Shown: positions 1 through 5,237 of the stretch, piece by piece
How the letters are laid out: every line of letters starts with the position of its first letter
Position numbering within the stretch: position 1 is the stretch's first letter
The notes under the pieces: model-generated
The model's input: only the letters and a program-made list of their open reading frames with translations
Told to the model about the DNA's origin: nothing
Database searches by the model: none
Program-made: the position numbers and the translations under genes
Source of the DNA: Deltaproteobacteria bacterium
GTDB lineage: Bacteria > Desulfobacterota > Syntrophia > Syntrophales > UBA2210
Reading direction: 5' to 3'
Assembly (NCBI GenBank): GCA_016934695.1
Contig: JAFGSH010000163.1
Span: 1 to 5,555, forward strand
DNA: 5,555 bases

Positions 1-7
1 CCATTGC

Positions 8-84
<77 letters not shown>

Positions 85-94
85 GAACATTCGA

Positions 95-127
95 GGGAGA
101 CGGCATCGCATGCTGTCTCCCTTTTTT
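95..127 (+). terminator. Intrinsic terminator of the tRNA-Asp transcript
   Basis: An 11-bp stem (95-105 with 111-121, one G-T wobble) around the 5-base loop TCGCA is followed directly by six Ts (122-127). It lies 10 bases after the tRNA CCA end and is oriented to stop plus-strand transcription. It gives no T run in the minus direction, so it should not serve the convergent radical SAM gene ending at 179. Confidence 0.93.
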
Positions 128-178
128 GCATCTCTCCGTATGCCGGGATTTCAGAAACCGCCTCTGAAGGCATGGTCG

Positions 179-1627
179 TCAGTAATAATCGGCGAGCCCC
201 TCCGGATAGGTTTCGAAACGCTTAAGGTCGGCTATCCTGCGCCGCTCCTCTTCGCTGGATTCAGGGCCGGCGTCCCTTTCCGCACCCTCCATCGCGGTCT
301 CGTGATCGAGAAAGGTCTTCTCGAACAGTTTGATTTCATTGCCGGAGAGAACGATCTCCGGTCCGAGGGGCCGCCGCTCGACGTATATCTTTCTCCTCCT
401 GTTCAGTTCGACGGGTTTGAATACGTAGCCGTATGAGAGCTCGGGCAGGATTGCCGTGATGTCGTATCGGACGACGAGAGCAACCCCCGTGAAATCGATC
501 CGTTCCCAGAGAGAGGCCTTGAAATGAAGGCGTTCCTTTCCGCTTCCCAGCGTCCACAGGCCATCCGCTCCGGGGATGCCCGCGAGACGTTCGGCGCAGG
601 TGCCGATATCCTCGGTCCTCCCCCGCATGGAGAGATTCCTGATCAGCCCCGTCTCCGTCAGGTCTTCGTGGGGCTTTTGTATCAGATCTGCCCCCCTGCG
701 CCGGGCCGCTGCCTTCTGATAGGTGTGCTTGTAGATAAAGGAACAGTAGTTGACCGGGAGATCGATTCCCCTCTCAAGGGTCCGCAGCAGCACCTTCAGC
801 GCCGTCAGCTCGGATTCGAGGACCGTCACCCTGGGACCGTGCAGAAAGGTGTAGTTTCGCCTGGAGAGGTGGCGGTAATTATAGGGAGTCAGCCGCAGCT
901 GGTGGAGATTCAGGTAGTCGACGCCGAGCTCTTTGAGCCTTGATACCGTCTCGTTCAACAGGGCGGCATCCTCCGGTACGGCGGGTATCTCGACGGTAAC
1001 GATGTCGAAGAGACCGACGGCCAGAGACACCGGTGCCAGGTTATACCCCTGGCCGCCGATATTGAAACGGACCTCGTTGAGACCGGCATCGCGGAGGGCG
1101 CGCAGGTGTTCTTCCGTGGCCAGGGTCCCGTTGGTGTACATCCACAGATGCACGCCGTTCCCCAGCTCCCGCCGCACCATGCCGATATAGCGGAGCGTCT
1201 TGTCGTAGGTCATCAGAGGCTCGCCGCCGCTGATGCTGATCCCGGAAAAGCCGAACCGCTGCAGATAATCGATATAGTCCCGGGGGTCGTCGAAAGGGAC
1301 GGTGTTCGTCTGCGGTGTCTCTTCGGCAGCCTGTTCCGTGGGGCAGTAAAAGCAGTGCATGTTGCAGGTGCCGTTGATGAAGAGGCAGGACCAGTTCCCG
1401 CTCCCGCAGGCACGGCAGCCCGGCGACAGACGCCGGACATCGAGCTTGGTCCCGCCGTGGCTGAAGAGTACGCCGCGTGAGGTGAGTTCTCCGAGAAGAT
1501 CGTCCCGCTCCAGCCGGGCCCGGTCGGCCCGTGCCCCGTCGATCCAGTTCAGGGCATCGTAACCGTCCCCGTATTCGCGCCTGTTCTGATCGATATTTCT
1601 CTCCCGTTCAAAAGGATCGGTCGGCAT
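179..1627 (-). CDS. Radical SAM protein, COG2108-like (uncharacterised)
   Basis: A 482-residue protein. The radical SAM cluster motif CxxxCxxC is C88-NMH-C92-FY-C95, in the context CNMHCFYCP, and is followed by the SAM-binding GGEP at 134-137. Ahead of it is a second cysteine set, C71-x2-C74-x6-C81. Further features, EIPAVPE near 213-219, YLNLHQL near 238-244 and NYCSFIYKHTYQ with C295, match what I remember of COG2108, proteins described only as related to pyruvate formate-lyase activating enzyme. The C-terminal 150 residues carry no recognised motif and end in a charged helix-like tail. The substrate is unknown and no partner is adjacent. The ATG at 1627 is chosen because AGGAG lies 8 bases upstream and a promoter lies between it and the further in-frame ATG at 1792. 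No convincing terminator is seen beyond the TGA. The fold call is firm; the family call is from memory. Confidence 0.9.
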   Translation of the reverse strand: MPTDPFERERNIDQNRREYGDGYDALNWIDGARADRARLERDDLLGELTSRGVLFSHGGTKLDVRRLSPGCRACGSGNWSCLFINGTCNMHCFYCPTEQAAEETPQTNTVPFDDPRDYIDYLQRFGFSGISISGGEPLMTYDKTLRYIGMVRRELGNGVHLWMYTNGTLATEEHLRALRDAGLNEVRFNIGGQGYNLAPVSLAVGLFDIVTVEIPAVPEDAALLNETVSRLKELGVDYLNLHQLRLTPYNYRHLSRRNYTFLHGPRVTVLESELTALKVLLRTLERGIDLPVNYCSFIYKHTYQKAAARRRGADLIQKPHEDLTETGLIRNLSMRGRTEDIGTCAERLAGIPGADGLWTLGSGKERLHFKASLWERIDFTGVALVVRYDITAILPELSYGYVFKPVELNRRRKIYVERRPLGPEIVLSGNEIKLFEKTFLDHETAMEGAERDAGPESSEEERRRIADLKRFETYPEGLADYY

Positions 1628-1635
1628 TTCCCATG

Positions 1636-1640
1636 CTCCT
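1636..1640 (-). promoter_or_regulatory. Ribosome binding site fixing the radical SAM start
   Basis: On the minus strand AGGAG lies 8 bases before the ATG at 1627. The in-frame ATG at 1792, which would add 55 residues, has no comparable site, and those residues do not resemble the family N-terminus. Confidence 0.8.
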
Positions 1641-1696
1641 GAAGAGATGGAAGGGGCGGACTTCGCGCCTGCCTGAAATCCCCCCCGAAAAACGGA

Positions 1697-1725
1697 ATTA
1701 TAATGCAAGCCCCCGGAATTGGAAA
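1697..1725 (-). promoter_or_regulatory. Sigma70-type promoter of the radical SAM gene
   Basis: On the minus strand a perfect -10 TATAAT (1702-1697) lies 17 bases downstream of TTTCCA (1725-1720, 4 of 6 matches to TTGACA). Transcription would start near 1690 and give a leader of about 60 bases before the ATG at 1627. The surrounding 60 bases are clearly more AT-rich than the genes. Confidence 0.65.
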
Positions 1726-1777
1726 TTGAATTTTGTCCGATTTGATCAAACGGTACAAGGGGCACACGCAATAGTTC

Positions 1778-1806
1778 TTGACAAGATGTCATGATGGGGT
1801 TAATAA
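1778..1806 (+). promoter_or_regulatory. Candidate plus-strand promoter with overlapping palindrome
   Basis: A perfect -35 TTGACA (1778-1783) is followed after 17 bases by TAATAA (1801-1806), a poor -10 with 3 of 6 matches. The palindrome TGACA-aga-TGTCA (1779-1791) overlaps the -35, and an inverted repeat CATGAT (1790-1795) / ATCATG (1810-1815) brackets the -10, as a repressor operator might. It points towards the small ORFs at 1885 and 2026 and is divergent from the radical SAM promoter about 50 bases away. It could equally be chance in AT-rich spacer. Confidence 0.4.
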
Positions 1807-1884
1807 ATTATCATGGCGGGTATTTCTGTTTGTGGATGGTTGTAACGACCAAAGGGGATTGTGATCTGATTCGTCGGTTTCAAG

Positions 1885-2007
1885 GTGGAGTATAGCCCCG
1901 AATTTCTCACGGTGATCTTAGGTATTGCGGCTGTGATGTTCCAAAGAGTCCGTACGGTTATGTTTGATATCCTCGCTGATACGACTGTTCTGGGGGGAAA
2001 CATCTAA
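1885..2007 (+). CDS. Possible 40-residue small membrane protein (doubtful)
   Basis: An open frame of 40 codons starts with GTG and ends in TAA 18 bases before the ATG of the next small gene. The product would have one hydrophobic stretch (PEFLTVILGIAAVMF, about residues 5-19) followed by a short charged segment. The N-terminal half loosely recalls small holin-like phage proteins that begin with a PEF motif and one helix, but the resemblance is weak and rests on memory. No good ribosome binding site precedes the GTG, and an in-frame stop lies six codons upstream at 1867-1869. It may be a real small ORF with an unusual start, a decayed remnant, or chance. It would share a transcript with the gene at 2026 if the promoter at 1778 is real. 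Confidence 0.25.
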   Translation: MEYSPEFLTVILGIAAVMFQRVRTVMFDILADTTVLGGNI

Positions 2008-2025
2008 CAAGAGGAGGGACAGGAT

Positions 2026-2241
2026 ATGAAACTGAGGAGTGAGAAGGGGGATGTGGTAGGTGCGATAGCCATAGTGGTGCTTTTGGTCGGAGTGGTACTA
2101 TGCATGCTCAACACGGCATGGTTTCCGTGGATCAATTGCGTCGGGCTTCTCATCGCTCTCTCCGCAATAGTCTTCCTCAGAAAGAGACCGGCCCAGAAGA
2201 TGCCGGGATTCCAGAGGACGAGCAGAGGGGGTATGGCGTAA
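2026..2241 (+). CDS. Small two-helix membrane protein, unknown function
   Basis: A 71-residue protein. The ATG is preceded by a strong GAGGAGGG site with 8 bases between AGGAGG (2012-2017) and the start, better evidence than most ORFs of this size have. A short charged N-terminus (MKLRSEKGD) leads into two predicted membrane helices, about residues 10-29 (a valine/leucine/isoleucine run) and 33-51 (after WFPW), then a basic tail (RKRP...). By the positive-inside rule both ends should face the cytoplasm. I do not recognise a family. It stands alone apart from the doubtful ORF at 1885. No terminator follows directly; the hairpin at 2415-2457 is the first one downstream. The overlapping 140-codon minus-strand frame is a low-complexity shadow. 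Confidence 0.72.
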   Translation: MKLRSEKGDVVGAIAIVVLLVGVVLCMLNTAWFPWINCVGLLIALSAIVFLRKRPAQKMPGFQRTSRGGMA

Positions 2242-2414
2242 CCGTTGCACGGTTTCGCGTATAAAGCATATCTTCGTGGATGACCGGTTCGCGGGGGAAT
2301 CTCCGCTCCGGATGAGCCGGAGCGGCGGGGTGGGGGTTTCGTGCCACGGTGTCGCGGGATATCCATGATCCGCTGAGAGACCGTTTGAGTGTCCGGTTGA
2401 ATGCTCCTTGAAAC
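2242..2414. other. Non-coding spacer with one strong hairpin
   Basis: No believable gene is seen. A perfect 9-bp stem, CCGCTCCGG (2303-2311) with CCGGAGCGG (2317-2325), closes the 5-base loop ATGAG. It is followed by G-rich sequence and only three Ts, so it is not a normal intrinsic terminator. A small inverted repeat AACCGT/ACGGTT (2240-2245 / 2249-2254) overlaps the stop codon of the preceding gene. The spacer may be the 3' untranslated region of the 2026 gene up to the terminator at 2415. Confidence 0.5.
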
Positions 2415-2457
2415 GCAAAAAGGCACCCTGTATGTATGTCGCAGGGTGCCTTTTTGC
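2415..2457. terminator. Bidirectional intrinsic terminator
   Basis: A perfect 16-bp inverted repeat (2415-2430 with 2442-2457) with an 11-base loop. The stem has a GGCACCCTG/CAGGGTGCC core flanked by five As on one side and five Ts on the other, so an oligo-U tract follows the core in either direction. It lies 17 bases after the cold-shock stop codon on the minus strand and closes the plus-strand unit containing the small membrane protein. Confidence 0.92.
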
Positions 2458-2473
2458 TTGATATCGCTGTCGG

Positions 2474-2674
2474 TTACAGCGCTCGTACGTTGACCGCCGC
2501 CGGGCCCTTCTGGCCCTGCTCGACGTCAAAGCTCACGCGCTGACCCTCTTGCAGGGACCTAAAGCCCTCGGACTGAATCGCGCTGTGATGGACGAAGACG
2601 TCACTGCCGCCATCCATCTCGATAAAACCGAAGCCTTTTCCGTCGTTGAACCATTTAACGGTGCCTTCCGCCAT
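2474..2674 (-). CDS. Cold-shock protein, CspA family
   Basis: A 66-residue protein, the normal full length for a single cold-shock domain. It is a five-stranded OB-fold nucleic-acid chaperone that binds single-stranded RNA/DNA and keeps mRNA unfolded. The N-terminus [10 protein letters not shown], the RNP1 motif KGFGFI (residues 13-18) and the RNP2 motif VFVHH (26-30) are all present, with the conserved C-terminal half ([17 protein letters not shown]). The ribosome site AAAGGAGG (2691-2684) lies 9 bases before the ATG. A promoter with perfect TTGACA gives a leader of about 125 bases, typical of cold-inducible csp genes, though whether this copy is cold-induced cannot be told. A strong terminator follows. 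The gene lies downstream of the metal transporter, on the same strand. Confidence 0.97.
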   Translation of the reverse strand: MAEGTVKWFNDGKGFGFIEMDGGSDVFVHHSAIQSEGFRSLQEGQRVSFDVEQGQKGPAAVNVRAL

Positions 2675-2727
2675 AACGTGTATCCTCCTTTCTACAGTTT
2701 TTCAAAGTCGGATTTCCATTATGACCG

Positions 2728-2764
2728 AAAAAAGACCGCCAGAAGTCTCGGGGACACGGCGGCC
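2728..2764 (-). terminator. Terminator-like hairpin in the csp leader
   Basis: Read on the minus strand, GGCCGCC (2764-2758) pairs with GGCGGTC (2740-2734; one G-U). The 17-base loop can form an inner GTC/GAC helix, and six Ts follow at once (2733-2728). It sits 78 bases after the transporter stop codon and about 55 bases before the csp ATG. It may simply end the transporter mRNA, but because the best csp promoter lies upstream of it, it may instead act as an attenuator. Confidence 0.5.
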
Positions 2765-2806
2765 GATCTTCGCACTTCAAAATGTCTCTTTCCAACTTGC
2801 GAACGA

Positions 2807-2835
2807 ACTCTACAGGGTTTTTTGGCGGATGTCAA
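2807..2835 (-). promoter_or_regulatory. Sigma70-type promoter of the cold-shock gene
   Basis: On the minus strand a perfect -35 TTGACA (2835-2830) lies 17 bases upstream of TAGAGT (2812-2807, 4 of 6 matches to TATAAT). It starts only six bases after the transporter stop codon. Transcription would start near 2800 and give a leader of about 125 bases. A further inverted repeat TTCGCA/TGCGAA (2803-2798 with 2774-2769) falls at the very start of that leader. Confidence 0.62.
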
Positions 2836-2841
2836 GAAGTA

Positions 2842-3729
2842 TTATTCGTCAGGTTCCAGGTGTGTGACGACATCCAATATGCGCGGGCCGTCATTCAGGA
2901 GGGCCTCTTTGACCTCTTCGGAGATATCGTGCCCCGAACGGACCGATATCTCGGGGTCGACGAGGACGTGGAGATCGACATAAAGGCTCTCGCCGGATTT
3001 GCGGGTCCGTATGGCATGCACGTCTCTGACCCCCTCTATCCCCATCGCTATCTTCCTGATCCGGGCGCGGTCTTTTAATGACGCTCCGCGGTCGGCAAGT
3101 TCCTCCAACGACGGCTGCACGATGTCCCAAGAGACCTTCAGGATAAAGACGGAGATGATAAGCGCTCCGATGTGGTCTACGAAAAACCATGAGGGATTCA
3201 TCGCCGATACCGTCACGGCTATGACGGCTGGTATCGAGCTGAGGGCGTCCGACCGGTGGTGCCATGCGTTCGCGACGACCGCCGTGGATCGCTCCTGCCT
3301 TCCTACGATGACGGTCCAGCGGTACATGATCTCCTTCAGTATGATCGAGAGGACCGGTCCGGTGAGGGCGATCCAGGTGGTTTTCCGGATATGGGGTTGA
3401 GCTATGGTGCACAGGGCCTTGTAGCCGAGACCAAGCGCGACGGAAAGGAGGGCGAGGCCGATCAGGACGGTGATGATGGCCTCTATCTTCCGGTGTCCGT
3501 ACGGGTGATCGTCGTCGGGAGGGGCGGACCAGTACCGAACCCCCAGGATGACGGAGACGTCAGTGGCCATATCGGAGAGGCTGTGGACGGCATCGGCGAT
3601 GACCGCCTGGCTGGCACCCAGAAGGCCGACGGTAAATTTTACCCCTGCCAGGAGCGCATTGATGAAGAGACCGCTCCAGGTAACTCTCCTGATCCGGGTA
3701 ATGCGATCGGCTGTTGTCTCCTGTTCCAT
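2842..3729 (-). CDS. Cation diffusion facilitator (CDF) family metal transporter
   Basis: A 295-residue inner-membrane divalent metal/proton antiporter of normal family length. Six helices can be placed at about residues 16-38, 42-65, 84-104, 116-136, 150-176 and 183-204, followed by the cytoplasmic ferredoxin-like domain (about 207-295). The transport site is visible as H49 and D53 in helix 2 (HSLSD) and H157 and D161 in helix 5 (HHRSD), an HD-HD set common in zinc-type members. The family DHPYGHRKIE signature lies at 74-83. The C-terminal domain has the usual HVLVDPE and GHDISEEV segments. Metal choice (Zn, Fe, Mn, Co) cannot be fixed from this. The ribosome site before the ATG is weak (AAGG repeats). 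A promoter with perfect TTGACA lies about 70 bases upstream. The cold-shock gene follows on the same strand. Confidence 0.95.
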   Translation of the reverse strand: MEQETTADRITRIRRVTWSGLFINALLAGVKFTVGLLGASQAVIADAVHSLSDMATDVSVILGVRYWSAPPDDDHPYGHRKIEAIITVLIGLALLSVALGLGYKALCTIAQPHIRKTTWIALTGPVLSIILKEIMYRWTVIVGRQERSTAVVANAWHHRSDALSSIPAVIAVTVSAMNPSWFFVDHIGALIISVFILKVSWDIVQPSLEELADRGASLKDRARIRKIAMGIEGVRDVHAIRTRKSGESLYVDLHVLVDPEISVRSGHDISEEVKEALLNDGPRILDVVTHLEPDE

Positions 3730-3799
3730 GCCTTGTCGACCTTTTCGTGCCCCATACTGTAAGGAGGCGGAGCGCCGTGAGCGTTACCGGAATCTCTTG

Positions 3800-3827
3800 A
3801 TACTACGCGCGCCATGAGAATTGTCAA
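3800..3827 (-). promoter_or_regulatory. Sigma70-type promoter of the CDF transporter gene
   Basis: On the minus strand TTGACA (3827-3822) and TAGTAT (3805-3800, 4 of 6 matches) are 16 bases apart. Transcription would begin near 3793, leaving a leader of about 64 bases before the ATG at 3729. That leader contains a small GGCG-CTC-CGCC hairpin but no obvious metal-regulator operator. Confidence 0.6.
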
Positions 3828-3959
3828 GGAATTTAAGGAAAGGCGGCTATTGATCCGGGAATGGTCCGTTTCTTGCGTTACTGGCTTCGATCGGATGGTA
3901 CGAAGAGCCCCGATGCAATATTTGGTGAAGGCCACCCTTAAAATACGCAGAAAGGTGTA
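3828..3959. other. Divergent intergenic spacer
   Basis: Between the CDF promoter and the plus-strand genes I see no gene and no strong promoter. The best -10 for the plus strand is TAAAAT (3939-3944), without a matching -35. The plus-strand unit starting near 3960-4037 must begin here unless it uses another sigma factor. Confidence 0.4.
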
Positions 3960-4037
3960 TTGACGGTGCCAAAGAATCCTGTCATCGTGGGCTCAACAAT
4001 AAAACCGCTTGTATTCATGAAGAAAGGAGAGGCGTGA
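3960..4037 (+). CDS. Possible 25-residue upstream peptide overlapping the next gene
   Basis: An open frame starts with TTG and ends in a TGA whose last base is the A of the next gene's ATG (TGATG), the arrangement used for translational coupling. The predicted peptide begins MTVPKNPVIVGS and ends FMKKGEA. AGAAAGG lies only 4 bases before the TTG, closer than ideal. The frame is too short for codon statistics, and no family is recognised. It could be a leader peptide, a chance frame, or the tail of nothing real, since a stop codon lies seven codons upstream at 3939. Confidence 0.25.
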   Translation: MTVPKNPVIVGSTIKPLVFMKKGEA

Positions 4038-4363
4038 TGGTCATCGTGACAACCGTATCCTTCAGCAAGGGGAATATGTACGAAACGGGAAGGCGCATGG
4101 AATCGTTCCCCCCCGTGCCCGATTTCCTCACCATGATGGGGCCGTACATCAAGAATGTAAAGTTCGGCGGGGGTATACAGACCATCCATCTCTTTGAATT
4201 CGATGAATCACGGCTTGACGAGGCCCGCAATTTCATCAACGAGAGAATGCTTATTTACAGCGAGATAGCCGATATGACCTATTCGGTGGACCTGTGGCTC
4301 GATCTCGAAGACGTCCTCAGCATGACCGGGCTCGAATGGGATCAGCCCTACGCATCGGCGTAG
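4037..4363 (+). CDS. Small alpha/beta protein, conserved-hypothetical type
   Basis: A 108-residue soluble protein with no signal peptide, membrane helix or cysteine. The order is strand (VIVTTVSF), helix (about 13-22), strand (IQTIHLFEF, 48-56), helix (ESRLDEARNFINERMLIYSEI, 58-78), strand (TYSVDLWLDLEDV), as in ferredoxin-like dimeric alpha/beta-barrel proteins. The pattern 'TTV-x(n)-helix-G-x-hydrophobic strand-D-x2-LDEA...-Y-x-I-x-DMTYSVDLW' resembles small proteins I recall in several copies in deltaproteobacterial genomes, none with a known function; this is memory, not a search. AGGAG (4025-4029) is 7 bases from the ATG at 4037 and only 4 from an in-frame GTG at 4034, so ATG is preferred. 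The stop codon lies inside a small hairpin followed by Ts. Confidence 0.8.
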   Translation: MVIVTTVSFSKGNMYETGRRMESFPPVPDFLTMMGPYIKNVKFGGGIQTIHLFEFDESRLDEARNFINERMLIYSEIADMTYSVDLWLDLEDVLSMTGLEWDQPYASA

Positions 4364-4374
4364 GTCCCGTTTTT
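4347..4374 (+). terminator. Candidate weak terminator overlapping a stop codon
   Basis: The stem CCTACGC (4347-4353) pairs with GCGTAGG (4358-4364) around the loop ATCG, and TCCCG then separates it from five Ts (4370-4374). The right arm includes the TAG stop of the preceding gene. The gap before the T run makes it weaker than the other terminators here, so some read-through into the DUF554 gene is possible. Confidence 0.4.
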
Positions 4375-4403
4375 CTTGACGACCCGGCTTCAAGGGAATT
4401 TTC

Positions 4404-4464
4404 TGCTATTATCCTGCCGATAATCTTAATAATCATTGACAAGAACCATATCCTGCAATAAGAA
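4404..4464 (+). promoter_or_regulatory. Candidate promoter region for the DUF554-GTPase pair
   Basis: Two overlapping possibilities exist. TGCTATTAT (4404-4412) is an extended -10 of the TGnTATAAT kind with 5 of 6 core matches and no clear -35. A perfect TTGACA (4436-4441) is followed after 17 bases by TAAGAA (4459-4464), a poor -10. Either would give a leader of about 80-130 bases before the start at 4552. The sequence between 4364 and 4465 is AT-rich and non-coding, as expected of a promoter region. Confidence 0.4.
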
Positions 4465-4551
4465 GTTCGCTTGACGGGCGGGGCTCTCGGGTTTCTCCAC
4501 CCGGTGTGCGCCGAGGCGATCCTCATCGCACAACAACAGGGAGTCATATTC

Positions 4552-5226
4552 TTGACAGGAACACTGGTCAATACGGGGGCGATCGTTGCGGGAGGCCTGA
4601 TAGGCGTATCCATAGGGAAGCACCTCCCCGAACGGATCAAGACGATCATGGTCCAGGCGCTCGGCCTCTCCGTCGTCCTGGTCGGTATCCAGATGGCCCT
4701 CGCCGTCACCGACCTGATCGTGACGATCGGCTGTATGCTGGCCGGCGCGATAACCGGAGAGCTGATCAGGATCGAGTACTGGATCGAACGCCTCGGCGAG
4801 TGGCTCAAGGACCGTGCCAGCTCAAACTCTTCCACCTTTGCGGAGGGGTTCATGTCCGCCTCCGTCCTCTACCTCAGCGGTGCGATGATGATCGTCGGCT
4901 CCATACAGGACGGCACCGCCGGTGATCCGACTACGCTCTATGTCAAATCACTCCTCGACGGCGTCATAGCGATCCCCCTCGCGTCGAGCCTTGGGATCGG
5001 AGTTGTCTTTTCGGCGCTTTCCGTCTTTGTTGTCCAGGGGAGCGTTACGCTCCTCGCGGCCCGCCTGCTCTTTATGCAGGACCCGGCCGTTCTGAATGCC
5101 GTTACCGTCACCGGGGGATTGCTGATTGTGGGGATCGGCCTGAACCTCCTGAGGGTGACGAGAATACCGATAGGGAACTTTCTGCCCGCGATCCTGTACG
5201 CCATCGTCTGGGCCGTATTCGTATAA
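4552..5226 (+). CDS. DUF554 family membrane protein (YqgA/YdfK-like)
   Basis: A 224-residue polytopic inner-membrane protein of normal family length; its transport or other role is not established. The N-terminus GTLVNTGAIVAGGLIG followed by LPERIK, the central GFMSASVLYLSGAMMIVGS-QDG segment (about 99-120) and the KSLLDGVIAIPLASSLGIGVVFSA segment (about 132-155) are family hallmarks. About six to seven hydrophobic helices alternate with one amphipathic charged stretch (about 70-90). The start is taken as TTG at 4552, with AGGGAG 8 bases upstream, because the family begins at GTLVN. An in-frame TTG at 4471 would add 27 residues with a weak ribosome site and no family match. The YchF-like gene starts 11 bases after the stop, suggesting one transcript. 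Confidence 0.9.
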   Translation: MTGTLVNTGAIVAGGLIGVSIGKHLPERIKTIMVQALGLSVVLVGIQMALAVTDLIVTIGCMLAGAITGELIRIEYWIERLGEWLKDRASSNSSTFAEGFMSASVLYLSGAMMIVGSIQDGTAGDPTTLYVKSLLDGVIAIPLASSLGIGVVFSALSVFVVQGSVTLLAARLLFMQDPAVLNAVTVTGGLLIVGIGLNLLRVTRIPIGNFLPAILYAIVWAVFV

Positions 5227-5237
5227 AGGGGAGGATG

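Noticed and set aside
141..168. Inverted repeat TTCAGA/TCTGAA (150-155 / 163-168) as terminator for the radical SAM gene
   Set aside because: Only 6 bp with a 7-base loop and no T run on the minus strand.
1628..1792. N-terminal extension of the radical SAM protein from the ATG at 1792
   Set aside because: It has no ribosome site, spans the promoter at 1697-1725, and its composition does not fit the family. The ATG at 1627 has AGGAG at the right distance.
1800..2003. 67-codon minus-strand frame
   Set aside because: No ribosome site before its ATG, no recognisable feature, and it runs antisense to the candidate plus-strand transcript.
2201..2220. Short similarity TGCCGGGATTnCAGA between 141-155 and about 2200-2214
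   Set aside because: One mismatch over about 15 bases, one copy inside a coding region, and no further copies noticed. Taken as chance.
1885..2241. The small ORFs as a precursor peptide for the radical SAM enzyme (RiPP-like system)
   Set aside because: Both are hydrophobic membrane-type sequences without a leader/core pattern, lie in a divergent unit, and the enzyme lacks a visible peptide-recognition domain.
2004..2426. 140-codon minus-strand frame opposite the small membrane protein
   Set aside because: Rich in Pro, Ser, Thr and Arg with no motif and no ribosome site. It crosses the bidirectional terminator and is a shadow.
3256..3762. 168-codon plus-strand frame opposite the CDF transporter
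   Set aside because: The minus-strand frame carries all CDF motifs. This one is Gly/Asp-rich antisense shadow.
3762..3800. AGGAGG followed 9 bases later by GTG and seven codons on the plus strand
   Set aside because: The site looks good but the frame is only seven codons and lies antisense to the CDF leader with no plus-strand promoter. Most likely chance.
3895..3920. Possible sigma54 promoter (GG...GC) upstream of the 4037 gene
   Set aside because: The GG and GC elements are 16 bases apart instead of 10, so the spacing excludes it.
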